Shown here in pieces: positions 1 through 9,036 of a stretch of 54,858 nucleotides of DNA. The DNA comes from Pseudomonadaceae bacterium (lineage in GTDB: Bacteria; Pseudomonadota; Gammaproteobacteria; Pseudomonadales; Pseudomonadaceae): the NCBI GenBank assembly GCA_019745275.1, contig JAIETJ010000066.1, positions 1 through 54,858 of the forward strand. Reading direction: 5' to 3'. Numbering within the stretch: the stretch's first letter is position 1; every line of letters begins with the position of its first letter. Both the position numbers and the translations under genes were made by a program. The notes beneath the pieces are model-generated. The model saw nothing but the letters and a program-made list of their open reading frames with translations. It did not search any database and was not told the DNA's origin.

Positions 1-1047
1 GCACTACTGCTGCCACAAGAAGGCCCTCTGGCCTCGGTAGCACAAGCTCTGCGCGATGGCTTTATGGCCAGCTACTACCAAGCGCAAAAAACCACCGAGC
101 AGCCACCTATCATTGAGCTCTATGACAGCTCAAAACTGACCTCCATGGATGAGTTCTACCGTCAAGCGCAGGCTGCTGGCGTGCAACTGGTGGTTGGCCC
201 ACTGGAAAAGCCGCTGGTCAAACAACTCAATGATCGCAGCCAATTGCCGATCACCACGCTCGCCCTGAACTACAGCGACAACGGCAAGCCCGGCCCTGAG
301 CAACTCTATCAATTTGGTTTATCCGCCGAAGACGAAGCGCGCGCAGTCGCTCGGCGCGCTTGGGATGACGGCATGCGCCGCGCCGTAGCCCTAGTGCCGC
401 GTGGTGAATGGGGCGACCGCGTCCTAGAGGCCTTTCGTCAAAGCTGGCTGGCCGACGGCGGCACCCTAATCGCCGCAGAGCACGTTGACCAGCCCGTGCA
501 ACTGGCCCAGCAGATTGCCGAACTGTTTCAGCTACGCCAGAGCGAGGCCCGCGCCAAGCGCCTGCAAAACACGCTAGGCGGTAACATTGCGGCCCTGCCG
601 GCACGCCGCCAAGATGTCGACTTTATCTTCCTGGCAGCCACCCCGCAGCAGGCACAACAGATCAAACCAACCCTAGCCTTTCAATATGCCGGCGATGTGC
701 CTGTATATGCGACCTCGCACCTAAACAGCGGCAATAACGGCCAAGCATTAGCGGCCGACCTCAACGGTATTCGTTTTTGCGAAACCCCTTGGCTGCTCGA
801 CAGCGCCGAGCCAATGCACCAACAAGTGGTCGCACAGTGGCCACAGGCAGGCGGCAGCCTTGGCCGCTTATACGCCATGGGTATCGACGCCTACAGCCTA
901 GCGCCACGCCTGAACCAGCTGAAAAACCTACCCGACAGCCGTATCGACGGCCACACCGGACAACTCAGCATGGATAGCACGCAGCGAATTAAACGCTCAC
1001 TGCCCTGCGCCGAGATTCAAAACGGCCAGGTTCAACGCCTACCTTAA
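1..1047 (+). CDS. lpoA: Penicillin-binding protein activator LpoA, C-terminal part (cut by window edge)
   Basis: The frame is open from the first base, so the signal peptide, lipobox and N-terminal helical domain lie outside the window; 348 residues are visible. They begin ALLLPQEGPLASVAQALRDG, the opening of the periplasmic-binding-protein-like domain of LpoA/YraM. In enterobacteria LpoA is an outer-membrane lipoprotein that reaches through the periplasm to stimulate the transpeptidase of PBP1a; the same role here is inferred from family. An ATG at 64 is internal and should not be taken as the start. The TAA stop (1045-1047) shares a base with the ATG of yraN, which supports co-transcription and coupling. 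lpoA-yraN-gmhA/diaA-yraP order is conserved across gammaproteobacteria. Confidence 0.88.
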   Translation, partial: ALLLPQEGPLASVAQALRDGFMASYYQAQKTTEQPPIIELYDSSKLTSMDEFYRQAQAAGVQLVVGPLEKPLVKQLNDRSQLPITTLALNYSDNGKPGPEQLYQFGLSAEDEARAVARRAWDDGMRRAVALVPRGEWGDRVLEAFRQSWLADGGTLIAAEHVDQPVQLAQQIAELFQLRQSEARAKRLQNTLGGNIAALPARRQDVDFIFLAATPQQAQQIKPTLAFQYAGDVPVYATSHLNSGNNGQALAADLNGIRFCETPWLLDSAEPMHQQVVAQWPQAGGSLGRLYAMGIDAYSLAPRLNQLKNLPDSRIDGHTGQLSMDSTQRIKRSLPCAEIQNGQVQRLP

Positions 1048-1415
1048 TGACCGATAGCCGCCAAACCAGTGGCCGCGCCGCCGAACAGTCAGCGCGCGAC
1101 CATCTCGAACGACATGGCCTGCGCTTACTGGCGCAAAACTGGGCATGCCGGGTTGGCGAGCTAGATCTGGTCATGCTGGACGGCGATACAGTAGTATTTA
1201 TCGAAGTCCGTTATCGCAGACATGCTGGCTGGGGCGGCGCACTGGAAAGTGTCGACGCCCGCAAGCGCAGCAAAGTAAGCGCTGCTGCTGCATTTTTTTT
1301 GCAGCAGGAGACACGCTGGGCCAAACATCCATGCCGCTTTGATGTCATAGCCATGAGCGCCAGCGCAGAGCCGAGCGAGCGCCTCAACTGGATTAAAAAC
1401 GCTTTCGATAGCTGA
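1047..1415 (+). CDS. yraN: YraN family protein (UPF0102), endonuclease-like fold
   Basis: Protein of 122 residues, full length for the family. It carries the family pattern GELD at residues 37-40 and EVRYR at 53-57, the acidic/Lys-Arg core of a restriction-endonuclease-like (Holliday-junction-resolvase-like) fold. No confirmed biochemical function is known to me; DNA repair or recombination roles are only suggested by fold. The start overlaps the lpoA stop by one base. The gene contains a run of eight T at 1303-1310 flanked by CTGCTGC/GCAGCAG arms, encoding part of an Ala-Phe stretch; this is a potential slippage site. GmhA follows after 27 bases. Confidence 0.9.
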   Translation: MTDSRQTSGRAAEQSARDHLERHGLRLLAQNWACRVGELDLVMLDGDTVVFIEVRYRRHAGWGGALESVDARKRSKVSAAAAFFLQQETRWAKHPCRFDVIAMSASAEPSERLNWIKNAFDS

Positions 1416-1430
1416 TCAGCCCACCACTGA

Positions 1431-2611
<1,181 letters not shown>

Positions 2612-2629
2612 CCAACAGCGGTAAACGCC

Positions 2630-2671
2630 AGACAGAAAAAAGGCGATCCTCGGATCGCCTTTTTTCTGTCT
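2630..2671. terminator. Bidirectional intrinsic terminator between dolP and sspB
   Basis: Perfect inverted repeat with 20-base arms (2630-2649 and 2652-2671) and a 2-base centre. Each arm has a GC core (GGCGATCC) flanked by six A or T, so a GC stem followed by a U-run forms on either strand. It ends the + strand lpoA operon and the - strand sspAB operon; its right end overlaps the sspB stop codon (2670-2672). Confidence 0.92.
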
Positions 2672-3077
2672 ACTTAACCACTTTTAAGCTCGGTCGACCG
2701 CTGGGCCTTGGCGGCTCAGTGCCAGCTGGACCACCATCGTCCGGCCCTGCATCGTCGGCGGCACTCGGTGCATCCAAATCGAACACCATACCCTGCCCAT
2801 TTTCGCGAGCGTAAATCGCCAATACCGCCGCCGCCGGAATATACAAACTTTGCGGCACGCCGCCAAAACGCCCCTCAAAGCTCACCGCATCATTACCAAG
2901 CTGCAAGTGGCGTACGGCCGTGATTGAGACATTGAGCACCAGTTGACCGTCATTAGCGTAACCCGACGGCACCTGCACACCTGGATACTCAGCATTCACC
3001 AACAAATGCGGGGTGCAGTCATTCTCGGCAATCCACTCATAGAGTGCGCGGATCAGATAAGGGCGATTGGATTTCAT
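2670..3077 (-). CDS. sspB: ClpXP protease specificity-enhancing factor SspB
   Basis: Adaptor of 135 residues that binds ssrA-tagged proteins from stalled ribosomes and delivers them to ClpXP. The start is ATG at 3077 giving MKSNRPYLIRALYEW, the classic SspB N-terminus; an upstream extension to 3146 would run into sspA. The globular ssrA-binding domain (about 1-110) is followed by an acidic, Gly/Pro-rich linker and a C-terminal SLKVVK, matching the ClpX-binding tail of E. coli SspB (ends LRVVK). Located 13 bases after sspA on the same strand, as in other gammaproteobacteria. Confidence 0.96.
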   Translation of the reverse strand: MKSNRPYLIRALYEWIAENDCTPHLLVNAEYPGVQVPSGYANDGQLVLNVSITAVRHLQLGNDAVSFEGRFGGVPQSLYIPAAAVLAIYARENGQGMVFDLDAPSAADDAGPDDGGPAGTEPPRPSGRPSLKVVK

Positions 3078-3090
3078 GGCAATTCCTTGG

Positions 3091-3708
3091 TTAACGCATA
3101 TCGCGCTCAGCAGCAGACAAACTTGCCTGGAACGCCTCGCGGGCAAACTGACGATCCATATAATCCAGCAATGGCTTGGCTGGCTTTGGCAACTCGATAC
3201 CCAACACCGGCAAACGCCAAAGAATCGGCAACAGGCAGCAGTCGACCAAGCTCAATTCCGTGCTAAGAAAGTACGGTTTATCGGCAAACAACGGAGAAAT
3301 ACCGGTCAGACTCTCACGCAATTCTTTACGTGCCTGCACGCGCGCTGGCTCTTTGCTACGCGGATCAAGAATCAGGTCCACGTGCTTACACCAGTCACGC
3401 TGAATACGATGGATCAACAAGCGACTATTAGCGCGAGCCACCGGGTATACCGGCAATAACGGCGGGTGTGGATAACGCTCGTCTAAATACTCCATAACCA
3501 CCGTTGACTCGTACAAAGCCAAGTCACGATCAACCAGAGTTGGCACGCTGGCGTAAGGATTAACCTCACTCAGCTTGGCCGGATAATGGCCTGGCTCAAC
3601 ATCAATGATCTCTGCGCTGACACCCTTCTCGGCGAGCACAATACGTACACGGTGGGAATAGTGATCAGCGGGGTCAGAGTAACAGGCCAACCGATTGGTC
3701 ACGGCCAT
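3091..3708 (-). CDS. sspA: Stringent starvation protein A (GST-fold RNA polymerase-associated protein)
   Basis: Protein of 205 residues with a glutathione-S-transferase-like N domain (about 10-90, including a YPHPPLLP segment) and helical C domain. SspA binds RNA polymerase and acts as a transcriptional co-regulator in stationary phase, acid tolerance and, in several pathogens, virulence; it has no GST activity. Start ATG at 3708 is preceded by a GAGGA ribosome-binding site. A TTGTTT-16-TATAAG promoter-like pair on the - strand (3725-3752) abuts the pet terminator but would leave a leader of only about 10 bases, so I do not call it separately. Upstream partner of sspB. Confidence 0.95.
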   Translation of the reverse strand: MAVTNRLACYSDPADHYSHRVRIVLAEKGVSAEIIDVEPGHYPAKLSEVNPYASVPTLVDRDLALYESTVVMEYLDERYPHPPLLPVYPVARANSRLLIHRIQRDWCKHVDLILDPRSKEPARVQARKELRESLTGISPLFADKPYFLSTELSLVDCCLLPILWRLPVLGIELPKPAKPLLDYMDRQFAREAFQASLSAAERDMR

Positions 3709-3745
3709 AGCGACTTTCCTCGCACTTATAATTTTTAGTAGCAGA

Positions 3746-3778
3746 AAAACAAGCGCGCCCGAATTGGGCGCGCTTGTT
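3746..3778 (-). terminator. Rho-independent terminator of petABC
   Basis: Inverted repeat AAGCGCGCCC / GGGCGCGCTT (3751-3760 and 3765-3774) with loop GAATT, followed on the - strand by a run of T (A-run at 3745-3749 on +). It lies 34 bases beyond the petC stop and just upstream of sspA. Confidence 0.88.
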
Positions 3779-3811
3779 CACAACATCATGATACCGCAGT
3801 GCGACAGTCTA

Positions 3812-4594
3812 TCAGTGAACGTCCTTCCAGTATTCGCGCTTGAGCAGATAAGCGAATACAAAGAAGAAAGCCAAGAACAACAGCACATAAGTGCCGATGC
3901 GCTGACTCTGCAACTTCACCGGGTTAGCGGAGTAGGCCAAGAAGGTCACGAGGTTTTTAATTTTCTCGTCAAACTGCTCAGGCGTAAGCGCACCGGTCTT
4001 CGGCAGCACAGTCAGCTGATGACAATCTTCGTGGGTAATCGGCGTACCGGTCAGCGGGTCGTACTGCTTTTTGCCATGTTCGACAACCTGTACTTGCTTA
4101 CAACCAATTACCTGCCGCCCTTGCAGACCAGCCAATACGTTAGGCATACCGACGTTAGGGAACATTTTATTGTTCACACCCCACGGCCGGGTCGGATCTT
4201 CATAGAAGGTCCGCAGATAGGTGTACAACCAATCATTACCGCGCACCCGTGCAACCAGCGTTAAGTCGGGCGGCGCAGCGCCGAACCAGACCTTAGCGTC
4301 CTGAGGCTGCATGCCGATCTTCATCAGATCACCGACTTTGGCGCCAGTGAACACCAGGTTATCCAGCATCAACTGATTAGGAATACCCAAGTCAGTTGCG
4401 ACCCGCTCATAGCGTTGAAACTTAGTGCTATGGCAGCCCATGCAGTAGTTGGCAAAAGTCTTGGCGCCATCTTGCATAGCTGCTTGATCGGCGACATCAA
4501 CCTCAACGTGATCCATCGGAAATTCAAGACCAGCATTAGCAAAGGCAAATGCGGGCAGAACAGCGAGAATTAAAGCTGCAAAATGCTTTTTCAT
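3812..4594 (-). CDS. petC: Cytochrome c1 of the bc1 complex
   Basis: Membrane-anchored c-type cytochrome that passes electrons from the Rieske centre to soluble cytochrome c or cytochrome oxidase. I take ATG at 4594 (260 residues), overlapping the petB stop as TAATG, rather than a TTG six bases upstream. Features: Sec signal peptide (MKKHFAALILAVLPAFAFA), haem-binding CMGCH at 51-55, a likely Met axial ligand in PNVGMPN, and a C-terminal transmembrane helix before YLLKREYWKDVH. A second CxxxH-poor Cys pair mid-protein (CKQV, EDCHQL) may form a disulfide. Third gene of petA-petB-petC; terminator immediately downstream. Confidence 0.96.
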   Translation of the reverse strand: MKKHFAALILAVLPAFAFANAGLEFPMDHVEVDVADQAAMQDGAKTFANYCMGCHSTKFQRYERVATDLGIPNQLMLDNLVFTGAKVGDLMKIGMQPQDAKVWFGAAPPDLTLVARVRGNDWLYTYLRTFYEDPTRPWGVNNKMFPNVGMPNVLAGLQGRQVIGCKQVQVVEHGKKQYDPLTGTPITHEDCHQLTVLPKTGALTPEQFDEKIKNLVTFLAYSANPVKLQSQRIGTYVLLFLAFFFVFAYLLKREYWKDVH

Positions 4595-5805
4595 TAGCAA
4601 GTCACCCGATCCGGAACCGGTTTAGTCTTTTCCATTCGCGTGTAAAACGGCATCAGGAGAAAGAAAGCGAAATACAGGATGGTGCAAGTCCGCGACATGA
4701 TGGTGCCAACATCTGAAGGCGCCTGGGAACCGAAGTAGCCCAAAATCACAAACGAAACGGCAAATATCAGCAACCAAAGCTTGCTCAACCACCCCTTGTG
4801 GCGAATTGACTTCACCGGACTGCGATCCAGCCAAGGCAACACGAACAAGATAGCGATCGCCGCCCCCATAGCCACAACACCCATCAACTTGTCAGGTACG
4901 GCACGCAAAATGGCGTAGAACGGAGTGAAGTACCAAACCGGAGCAATGTGCGCTGGGGTTTTGAAAGCGTTAGCCACTTCAAAATTCGGCTTCTCGAGGA
5001 AGTAACCGCCCATTTCCGGAAAGAAGAACACAATGGAGCAGAACACGAACAAGAACACCACCACACCAACGATATCTTTAACCGTGTAGTACGGATGGAA
5101 CGGGATACCGTCTAAAGGAATGCCGTTGGCATCCTTCTTCTTCTTGATGTCGACGCCTTCAGGGTTGTTTGAACCCACTTCGTGCAAGGCCAAAATATGC
5201 AATACCACCAAGCCCAAGATCACGATCGGCAAGGCCACTACGTGCAAGGCAAAGAAGCGGTTCAGGGTAATACCCGAAATCAGATAATCACCACGAATCC
5301 ACTGGGTTAGATCCGCACCAATCACTGGAATAGCGCCGAACAGGGAAATAATTACCTGCGCACCCCAGTACGACATCTGCCCCCAAGGCAACAGGTAGCC
5401 CATGAAGGCTTCGGCCATCAATGCTAGGTAAATCAGCATACCGAACAGCCAAACTAGCTCACGCGGCTTCTGGTACGAGCCATAGAGCAAACCACGGAAC
5501 ATATGCATATACACCACAACAAAGAACGCTGAGGCGCCCGTTGAGTGCATGTAACGAATGATCCAACCGTAATCGACATCACGCATAATGTATTCGACTG
5601 AAGCGAATGCCTCCTCCGAAGACGGCGTGTAGCTCATGGTCAGCCAGATACCGGTAATAATCTGATTGACCAAAACCAGCAGAGCCAACGAACCGAAAAA
5701 GTAGAAGAAGTTAAAGTTTTTCGGGGCGTAGTATTTACTTAGATGCTCTTCCCACATTTTCGTCGCGGGAAAGCGAGCATCTACCCACTCCATAAATTTA
5801 CTCAT
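4594..5805 (-). CDS. petB: Cytochrome b of the bc1 complex
   Basis: Integral inner-membrane subunit (403 residues, ATG at 5805 overlapping the petA stop as TGATG). It oxidises ubiquinol at the Qo site and bifurcates electrons, with a Qi site on the cytoplasmic face. Haem-ligand histidines are visible at H87 and H101 in helix B and at H188 and H203 in helix D. The Qo-site motif appears as PEMGGYFL after helix E. Full-length single-chain cytochrome b, about eight transmembrane segments, as in other proteobacteria. Middle gene of the operon. Confidence 0.97.
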   Translation of the reverse strand: MSKFMEWVDARFPATKMWEEHLSKYYAPKNFNFFYFFGSLALLVLVNQIITGIWLTMSYTPSSEEAFASVEYIMRDVDYGWIIRYMHSTGASAFFVVVYMHMFRGLLYGSYQKPRELVWLFGMLIYLALMAEAFMGYLLPWGQMSYWGAQVIISLFGAIPVIGADLTQWIRGDYLISGITLNRFFALHVVALPIVILGLVVLHILALHEVGSNNPEGVDIKKKKDANGIPLDGIPFHPYYTVKDIVGVVVFLFVFCSIVFFFPEMGGYFLEKPNFEVANAFKTPAHIAPVWYFTPFYAILRAVPDKLMGVVAMGAAIAILFVLPWLDRSPVKSIRHKGWLSKLWLLIFAVSFVILGYFGSQAPSDVGTIMSRTCTILYFAFFLLMPFYTRMEKTKPVPDRVTC

Positions 5806-6398
5806 CAAGCTTTCTCCTGATCCAGACCGAGAACCACCACATCAGCCGATTCATACGAATGCGGCGGAACAGGCAAGTTCAACGGCGCCGGCTGTGATTT
5901 ATACACGCGCCCAGCCATGTCATAACGCGAGCCGTGACACGGACAGAAATAGCCACCCACCCACTGCGCGCCAAGATCAGCCGGAGCCACTTCAGGACGG
6001 AAAGACGGCGAGCAACCCAAGTGCGTGCACAGGCCAACCAGAATTAGAATTTCCGGCTTGGATGAGCGCGTTACTGGGTCAACATAAGTCGGCTGAATCG
6101 ATGCCTTTGACTCAGGATCAGCCATCTCAGGATTGAGCTTGGGCAACGCCGCCAGCATTTCTTCTGTCCGATGCACGATAAACACCGGCTGACCGCGCCA
6201 CTCAGCAACAATCTGCTGACCCGGCTCAATCTTGCTGATATTCACCTTCACCGGAGCGCCTGCGGCCTTCGCCTTGGCACTCGGGAACCACGACCCTACA
6301 AACGGGACCGCAGCACCCACCGCTCCTGCCGCACCAACCACCGAAGTGGCCGCTACGAGGAAGCGACGTCGGCCGGTATTCACGCCGTCATTGCTCAT
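5805..6398 (-). CDS. petA: Ubiquinol-cytochrome c reductase Rieske iron-sulfur subunit
   Basis: Protein of 197 residues. N-terminus GRRRFLVAATSVVGAAGA is a twin-arginine signal/anchor, as expected for Tat-exported Rieske proteins. The 2Fe-2S ligands are C124 and H126 (CTHLGC) and C152 and H155 (CPCHGS); C129 and C154 form the conserved disulfide. It takes the first electron from ubiquinol at Qo and moves its head domain to cytochrome c1. First gene of petABC, with GGAG ribosome-binding site before the ATG at 6398 and a plausible promoter at 6429-6457. Confidence 0.97.
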   Translation of the reverse strand: MSNDGVNTGRRRFLVAATSVVGAAGAVGAAVPFVGSWFPSAKAKAAGAPVKVNISKIEPGQQIVAEWRGQPVFIVHRTEEMLAALPKLNPEMADPESKASIQPTYVDPVTRSSKPEILILVGLCTHLGCSPSFRPEVAPADLGAQWVGGYFCPCHGSRYDMAGRVYKSQPAPLNLPVPPHSYESADVVVLGLDQEKA

Positions 6399-6428
6399 TC
6401 AGTCGTCTCCATCAGCTTTGTGGCCTGT

Positions 6429-6457
6429 TATTCAGGCGTCTACTAAGTAAATTTCAA
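6429..6457 (-). promoter_or_regulatory. Putative sigma-70 promoter of petABC
   Basis: On the - strand TTGAAA (6452-6457) and TGAATA (6429-6434) are separated by 17 bases; predicted start near 6422 would leave a leader of about 24 bases before petA. Found by eye only; the 6399-6595 stretch is otherwise AT-richer spacer with no gene seen. Confidence 0.4.
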
Positions 6458-6595
6458 GCTTCGCAAAAAATTTGCTAAATGGTAAAGAAAAGCCCCATAC
6501 ATGACAAGGCAATAGCAGGATACAAATCCACTGAAAGCCTTGCCAGCCGCGACCTTAGCGGCTGCGGCAAGTTGCCGCAGAAGCAATTTACGCAT

Positions 6596-6636
6596 AAAAA
6601 AAACGCCCAGTTCCGCAAGGAGCTGGGCGTTTCTTG
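6596..6636 (-). terminator. Rho-independent terminator of rplM-rpsI
   Basis: GC-rich stem AACGCCCAG / CTGGGCGTT with loop TTCCGCAAGGAG on either side of 6614-6621, followed on the - strand by eight T (A-run 6596-6603 on +). It sits 14 bases past the rpsI stop. Confidence 0.9.
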
Positions 6637-6650
6637 AGCGTAGCAGCGAA

Positions 6651-7043
6651 TTAACGCTTCGAGTACTGCGGACGCTTACGCGCTTTACGCAGACCAACTT
6701 TCTTACGCTCTACTTCACGTGCATCGCGAGTCACGAAGCCGGCTTTGCGCAAGGCAGAGCGCAGGGTTTCGTCGTAGTCCATCAAGGCACGGGTGATGCC
6801 GTGACGGATTGCGCCCGCTTGACCGCTAACACCACCACCAGCAACAGTGATGAACAGATCGAACTTCTCGACTGTTTCGGTCAATTCCAACGGCTGACGA
6901 ACTACCATGCGAGCAGTTTCGCGACCGAAGAAATTCTCCAGAGTGCGGTTATTGATCGAAATCTTACCAGTGCCTGCACGCAGGAAAACCCGTGCGGTTG
7001 CAGTCTTGCGACGGCCAGTGCCGTAATTTTGAGTCGCCGACAT
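6651..7043 (-). CDS. rpsI: 30S ribosomal protein S9
   Basis: Full-length S9 of 130 residues, starting [20 protein letters not shown] and ending in the basic tail [11 protein letters not shown] whose terminal Lys-Arg reaches the P-site tRNA. Lies 14 bases after rplM on the same strand, the universal bacterial pairing. Terminator directly downstream. Confidence 0.99.
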   Translation of the reverse strand: MSATQNYGTGRRKTATARVFLRAGTGKISINNRTLENFFGRETARMVVRQPLELTETVEKFDLFITVAGGGVSGQAGAIRHGITRALMDYDETLRSALRKAGFVTRDAREVERKKVGLRKARKRPQYSKR

Positions 7044-7057
7044 AATGAACTATTCCG

Positions 7058-7486
7058 TTAAAACTTCAGTTCTTGGGGCTGCTGAGCAGTGTGAGGGTGA
7101 ACAGCGCCCGCATACACTTTCAGCTTACGGTACATGTCGCGACCCAGCACGTTCTTAGGCAACATGCCTTTAACTGCGGTCTCGAGCACACGCTCTGGCT
7201 GCTTGGCGAGCAACTTTTCAAAGTTGATCGACTTGATGCCACCCGGGAAACCGGAGTGCGAGTAGTACATTTTGTCAGTAGTTTTGGCGCCAGTTACACG
7301 AATCTGCTCAGCATTGATCACGACGATGTAATCGCCAGTATCAACGTGCGGGGTGAACTCAGGCTTGTGTTTGCCACGTAGACGACTAGCGATCTCGGTG
7401 GCCAGACGACCCAGAGTCTGACCTGCAGCGTCGACGACGAACCAGTCGCGCTTAACAGTTTCCGGTTTAGCAGTAAAAGTTTTCAT
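7058..7486 (-). CDS. rplM: 50S ribosomal protein L13
   Basis: Full-length L13 of 142 residues ([20 protein letters not shown] start, [13 protein letters not shown] end); an early-assembly 23S rRNA-binding protein. First gene of rplM-rpsI. Its 5' leader on the - strand holds two small stems (CCGCC/GGCGG at 7505-7527 and GCCT/AGGC at 7495-7505, the latter about 9 bases before the ATG), consistent with but not proof of the L13 autogenous control known in E. coli. Confidence 0.99.
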   Translation of the reverse strand: MKTFTAKPETVKRDWFVVDAAGQTLGRLATEIASRLRGKHKPEFTPHVDTGDYIVVINAEQIRVTGAKTTDKMYYSHSGFPGGIKSINFEKLLAKQPERVLETAVKGMLPKNVLGRDMYRKLKVYAGAVHPHTAQQPQELKF

Positions 7487-7701
7487 TCTTTATAGCCTCA
7501 GAGGCCGCCCTGAAAATTAGACGGCGGATCTTACTAAATAGTGCGATCTTTGACAAGTCAAAGACAGCCGAACACGGACGCTATCGGGGCTCGGGTCATC
7601 GCGTCCGTTACGACAATTCAACGGGCTTGGCATCCCCCATCGAAAAACAGCTGCGGAATTATGCCGACTACCACGAAAAACTCAAGAAATTTCTCGCTTA
7701 A
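7477..7701 (+). other. Open frame without canonical early start between rplM and acyl-CoA dehydrogenase; possible gene remnant
   Basis: Between stops, this frame stays open for 75 codons and ends in TAA at 7699-7701. Its last 50 or so codons read like ordinary protein (for example SPIEKQLRNYADYHEKLKKF near the end), with GC-biased third positions. No ATG or GTG occurs in frame; the only TTG (7627) would leave 24 residues. I do not recognise the peptide. Either a decayed 3' gene end, left after deletion of a gene once present here (PAO1 has an oxidoreductase gene at this position, from memory), or chance. Confidence 0.25.
7535..7563 (-). promoter_or_regulatory. Putative rplM promoter overlapping a 16-bp palindrome
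   Basis: On the - strand TTGACT (7556-7561) and TATTTA (7535-7540) are spaced by 15 bases, shorter than optimum. The -35 lies inside a perfect palindrome CTTTGACAAGTCAAAG (7548-7563), which could be an operator or simply a coincidence. Confidence 0.4.
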
Positions 7702-7744
7702 ATCAGTAAAAAACCTGAAGAGGCAAAAGCACCCGCCGCAACAT

Positions 7745-8881
7745 TTAGAGTGAGCGCGCAATAATCTCTTTCATGATTTCGTTGGTGCCCGCGTAAATCC
7801 GCTGTACACGCGCATCCGCCCACGCGCGCGCCACTGGGTACTCCCACATATAGCCGTAACCACCATGCAGCTGCACGCATTCATCGAGCACCTTGCACTG
7901 CAAGTCCGTACCCCAGTACTTAAGCATCGCCGCGGTAGGCACATCCAACTTGCCCTGCAGGTGCAGCTCCAGGCACTTATCGACAAACACCCGACCGATT
8001 TGCACCTCGGTTGCGATCTCGGCGAGCTTGAAACGGGTATTTTGAAAATCTGCCACAGGCTTACCGAACGCCTTGCGCTCACGGGTGTAGTCGAGCGTCC
8101 AACGCAACGCCGCCTCGGCCGAAGCCAGCGCGCCTATGCCCACGGTTAAACGCTCTTGCGGTAACTCCTGCATCAAGTATGCGAAACCCATGCCCGCCTG
8201 ACCGAGCAAGTTCTCCTTAGGAATGCGCACATCCTGAAAAAACAACTCGGAGGTGTCTTGCGCCTTCATGCCGACTTTTTCGAGCCGCTTGCCCTTGGTG
8301 AAACCCGGCGTATTGGCTTCAACCAAAAACAAACTGGTGCCCTTGGCGCCGGCTTTCGGATCAGTTTTGGCCACAACAACCACCAAGTCGGCGAGAAAAC
8401 CGTTGGTGATAAAGGTTTTCGAACCGTTGATGACATATTCATCGCCATCCAGCACAGCGGTAGTTTTCACCCCCTGCAAGTCCGAGCCGGCGCCCGGTTC
8501 GGTCATGGCAATCGCAGTAACCATTTCGCCAGAAACCAGTTTTGGCAGGTATTTGACTTTTAACGCCTCACTGCCGTAATGCAGGATGTACGGCGCGACT
8601 ATATCCGAGTGCAGCGAGAAGCCAATGCCACTTAAACCGAGCCGACTAACCTCCTCAATCACCACGGTACTGAAGAGAAAGTCCGCCGCCATGCCGCCGT
8701 ATTCCTCGGGAATATGTGAGCAGAGCATTCCCGCCTCCCCGGCTTTATTCCACAGCGCGCGGTCGATATGACCATCCTTCTCCCACTGCGCATGGAAAGG
8801 CACCGCCTCCTGCTCGAGAAACTTACGCACACTGTCACGAAACTGCTCGTGCTCGGAGCTAAAAATAGTTCTAGGGATCAT
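7745..8881 (-). CDS. Acyl-CoA dehydrogenase, long-chain (LCAD)-like
   Basis: FAD enzyme that introduces the alpha,beta double bond in acyl-CoA, the first step of beta-oxidation. ATG at 8881 (AAAGGTG upstream) gives 378 residues starting MIPRTIFSSEHEQFRDSV; a longer version to 8971 would add an unsupported 30 residues. N-terminal helical, middle beta (TEPGAGSDLQG, about 127-137) and C-terminal helical domains are complete. The position used as catalytic Glu in short/medium-chain enzymes is Ala (IYAGTNEIM); the base is expected at E243 in LPQERL, as in LCAD and isovaleryl-CoA dehydrogenase. Substrate is unproven. Single-gene unit, divergent from the GlxA-type regulator. Confidence 0.9.
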   Translation of the reverse strand: MIPRTIFSSEHEQFRDSVRKFLEQEAVPFHAQWEKDGHIDRALWNKAGEAGMLCSHIPEEYGGMAADFLFSTVVIEEVSRLGLSGIGFSLHSDIVAPYILHYGSEALKVKYLPKLVSGEMVTAIAMTEPGAGSDLQGVKTTAVLDGDEYVINGSKTFITNGFLADLVVVVAKTDPKAGAKGTSLFLVEANTPGFTKGKRLEKVGMKAQDTSELFFQDVRIPKENLLGQAGMGFAYLMQELPQERLTVGIGALASAEAALRWTLDYTRERKAFGKPVADFQNTRFKLAEIATEVQIGRVFVDKCLELHLQGKLDVPTAAMLKYWGTDLQCKVLDECVQLHGGYGYMWEYPVARAWADARVQRIYAGTNEIMKEIIARSL

Positions 8882-9036
8882 GGCGGCACCTTTAACAAAA
8901 CTAATAATGAAAACGTTTAGCCACGACTGTAGGGCAGTCCGACTGCAAGACGCACTGGACACTTCAGCCAATAAATAAGACGATCCTGCCGCAGCTTGAC
9001 CATTTACCCGCCAAATTCACAAAATAAGACTATTCC

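Noticed and set aside
3695..4264. 189-residue + strand ORF antisense to petC
   Set aside because: Lies wholly opposite petC and the sspA start; composition reflects the reverse of a GC-biased gene and no domain is recognisable.
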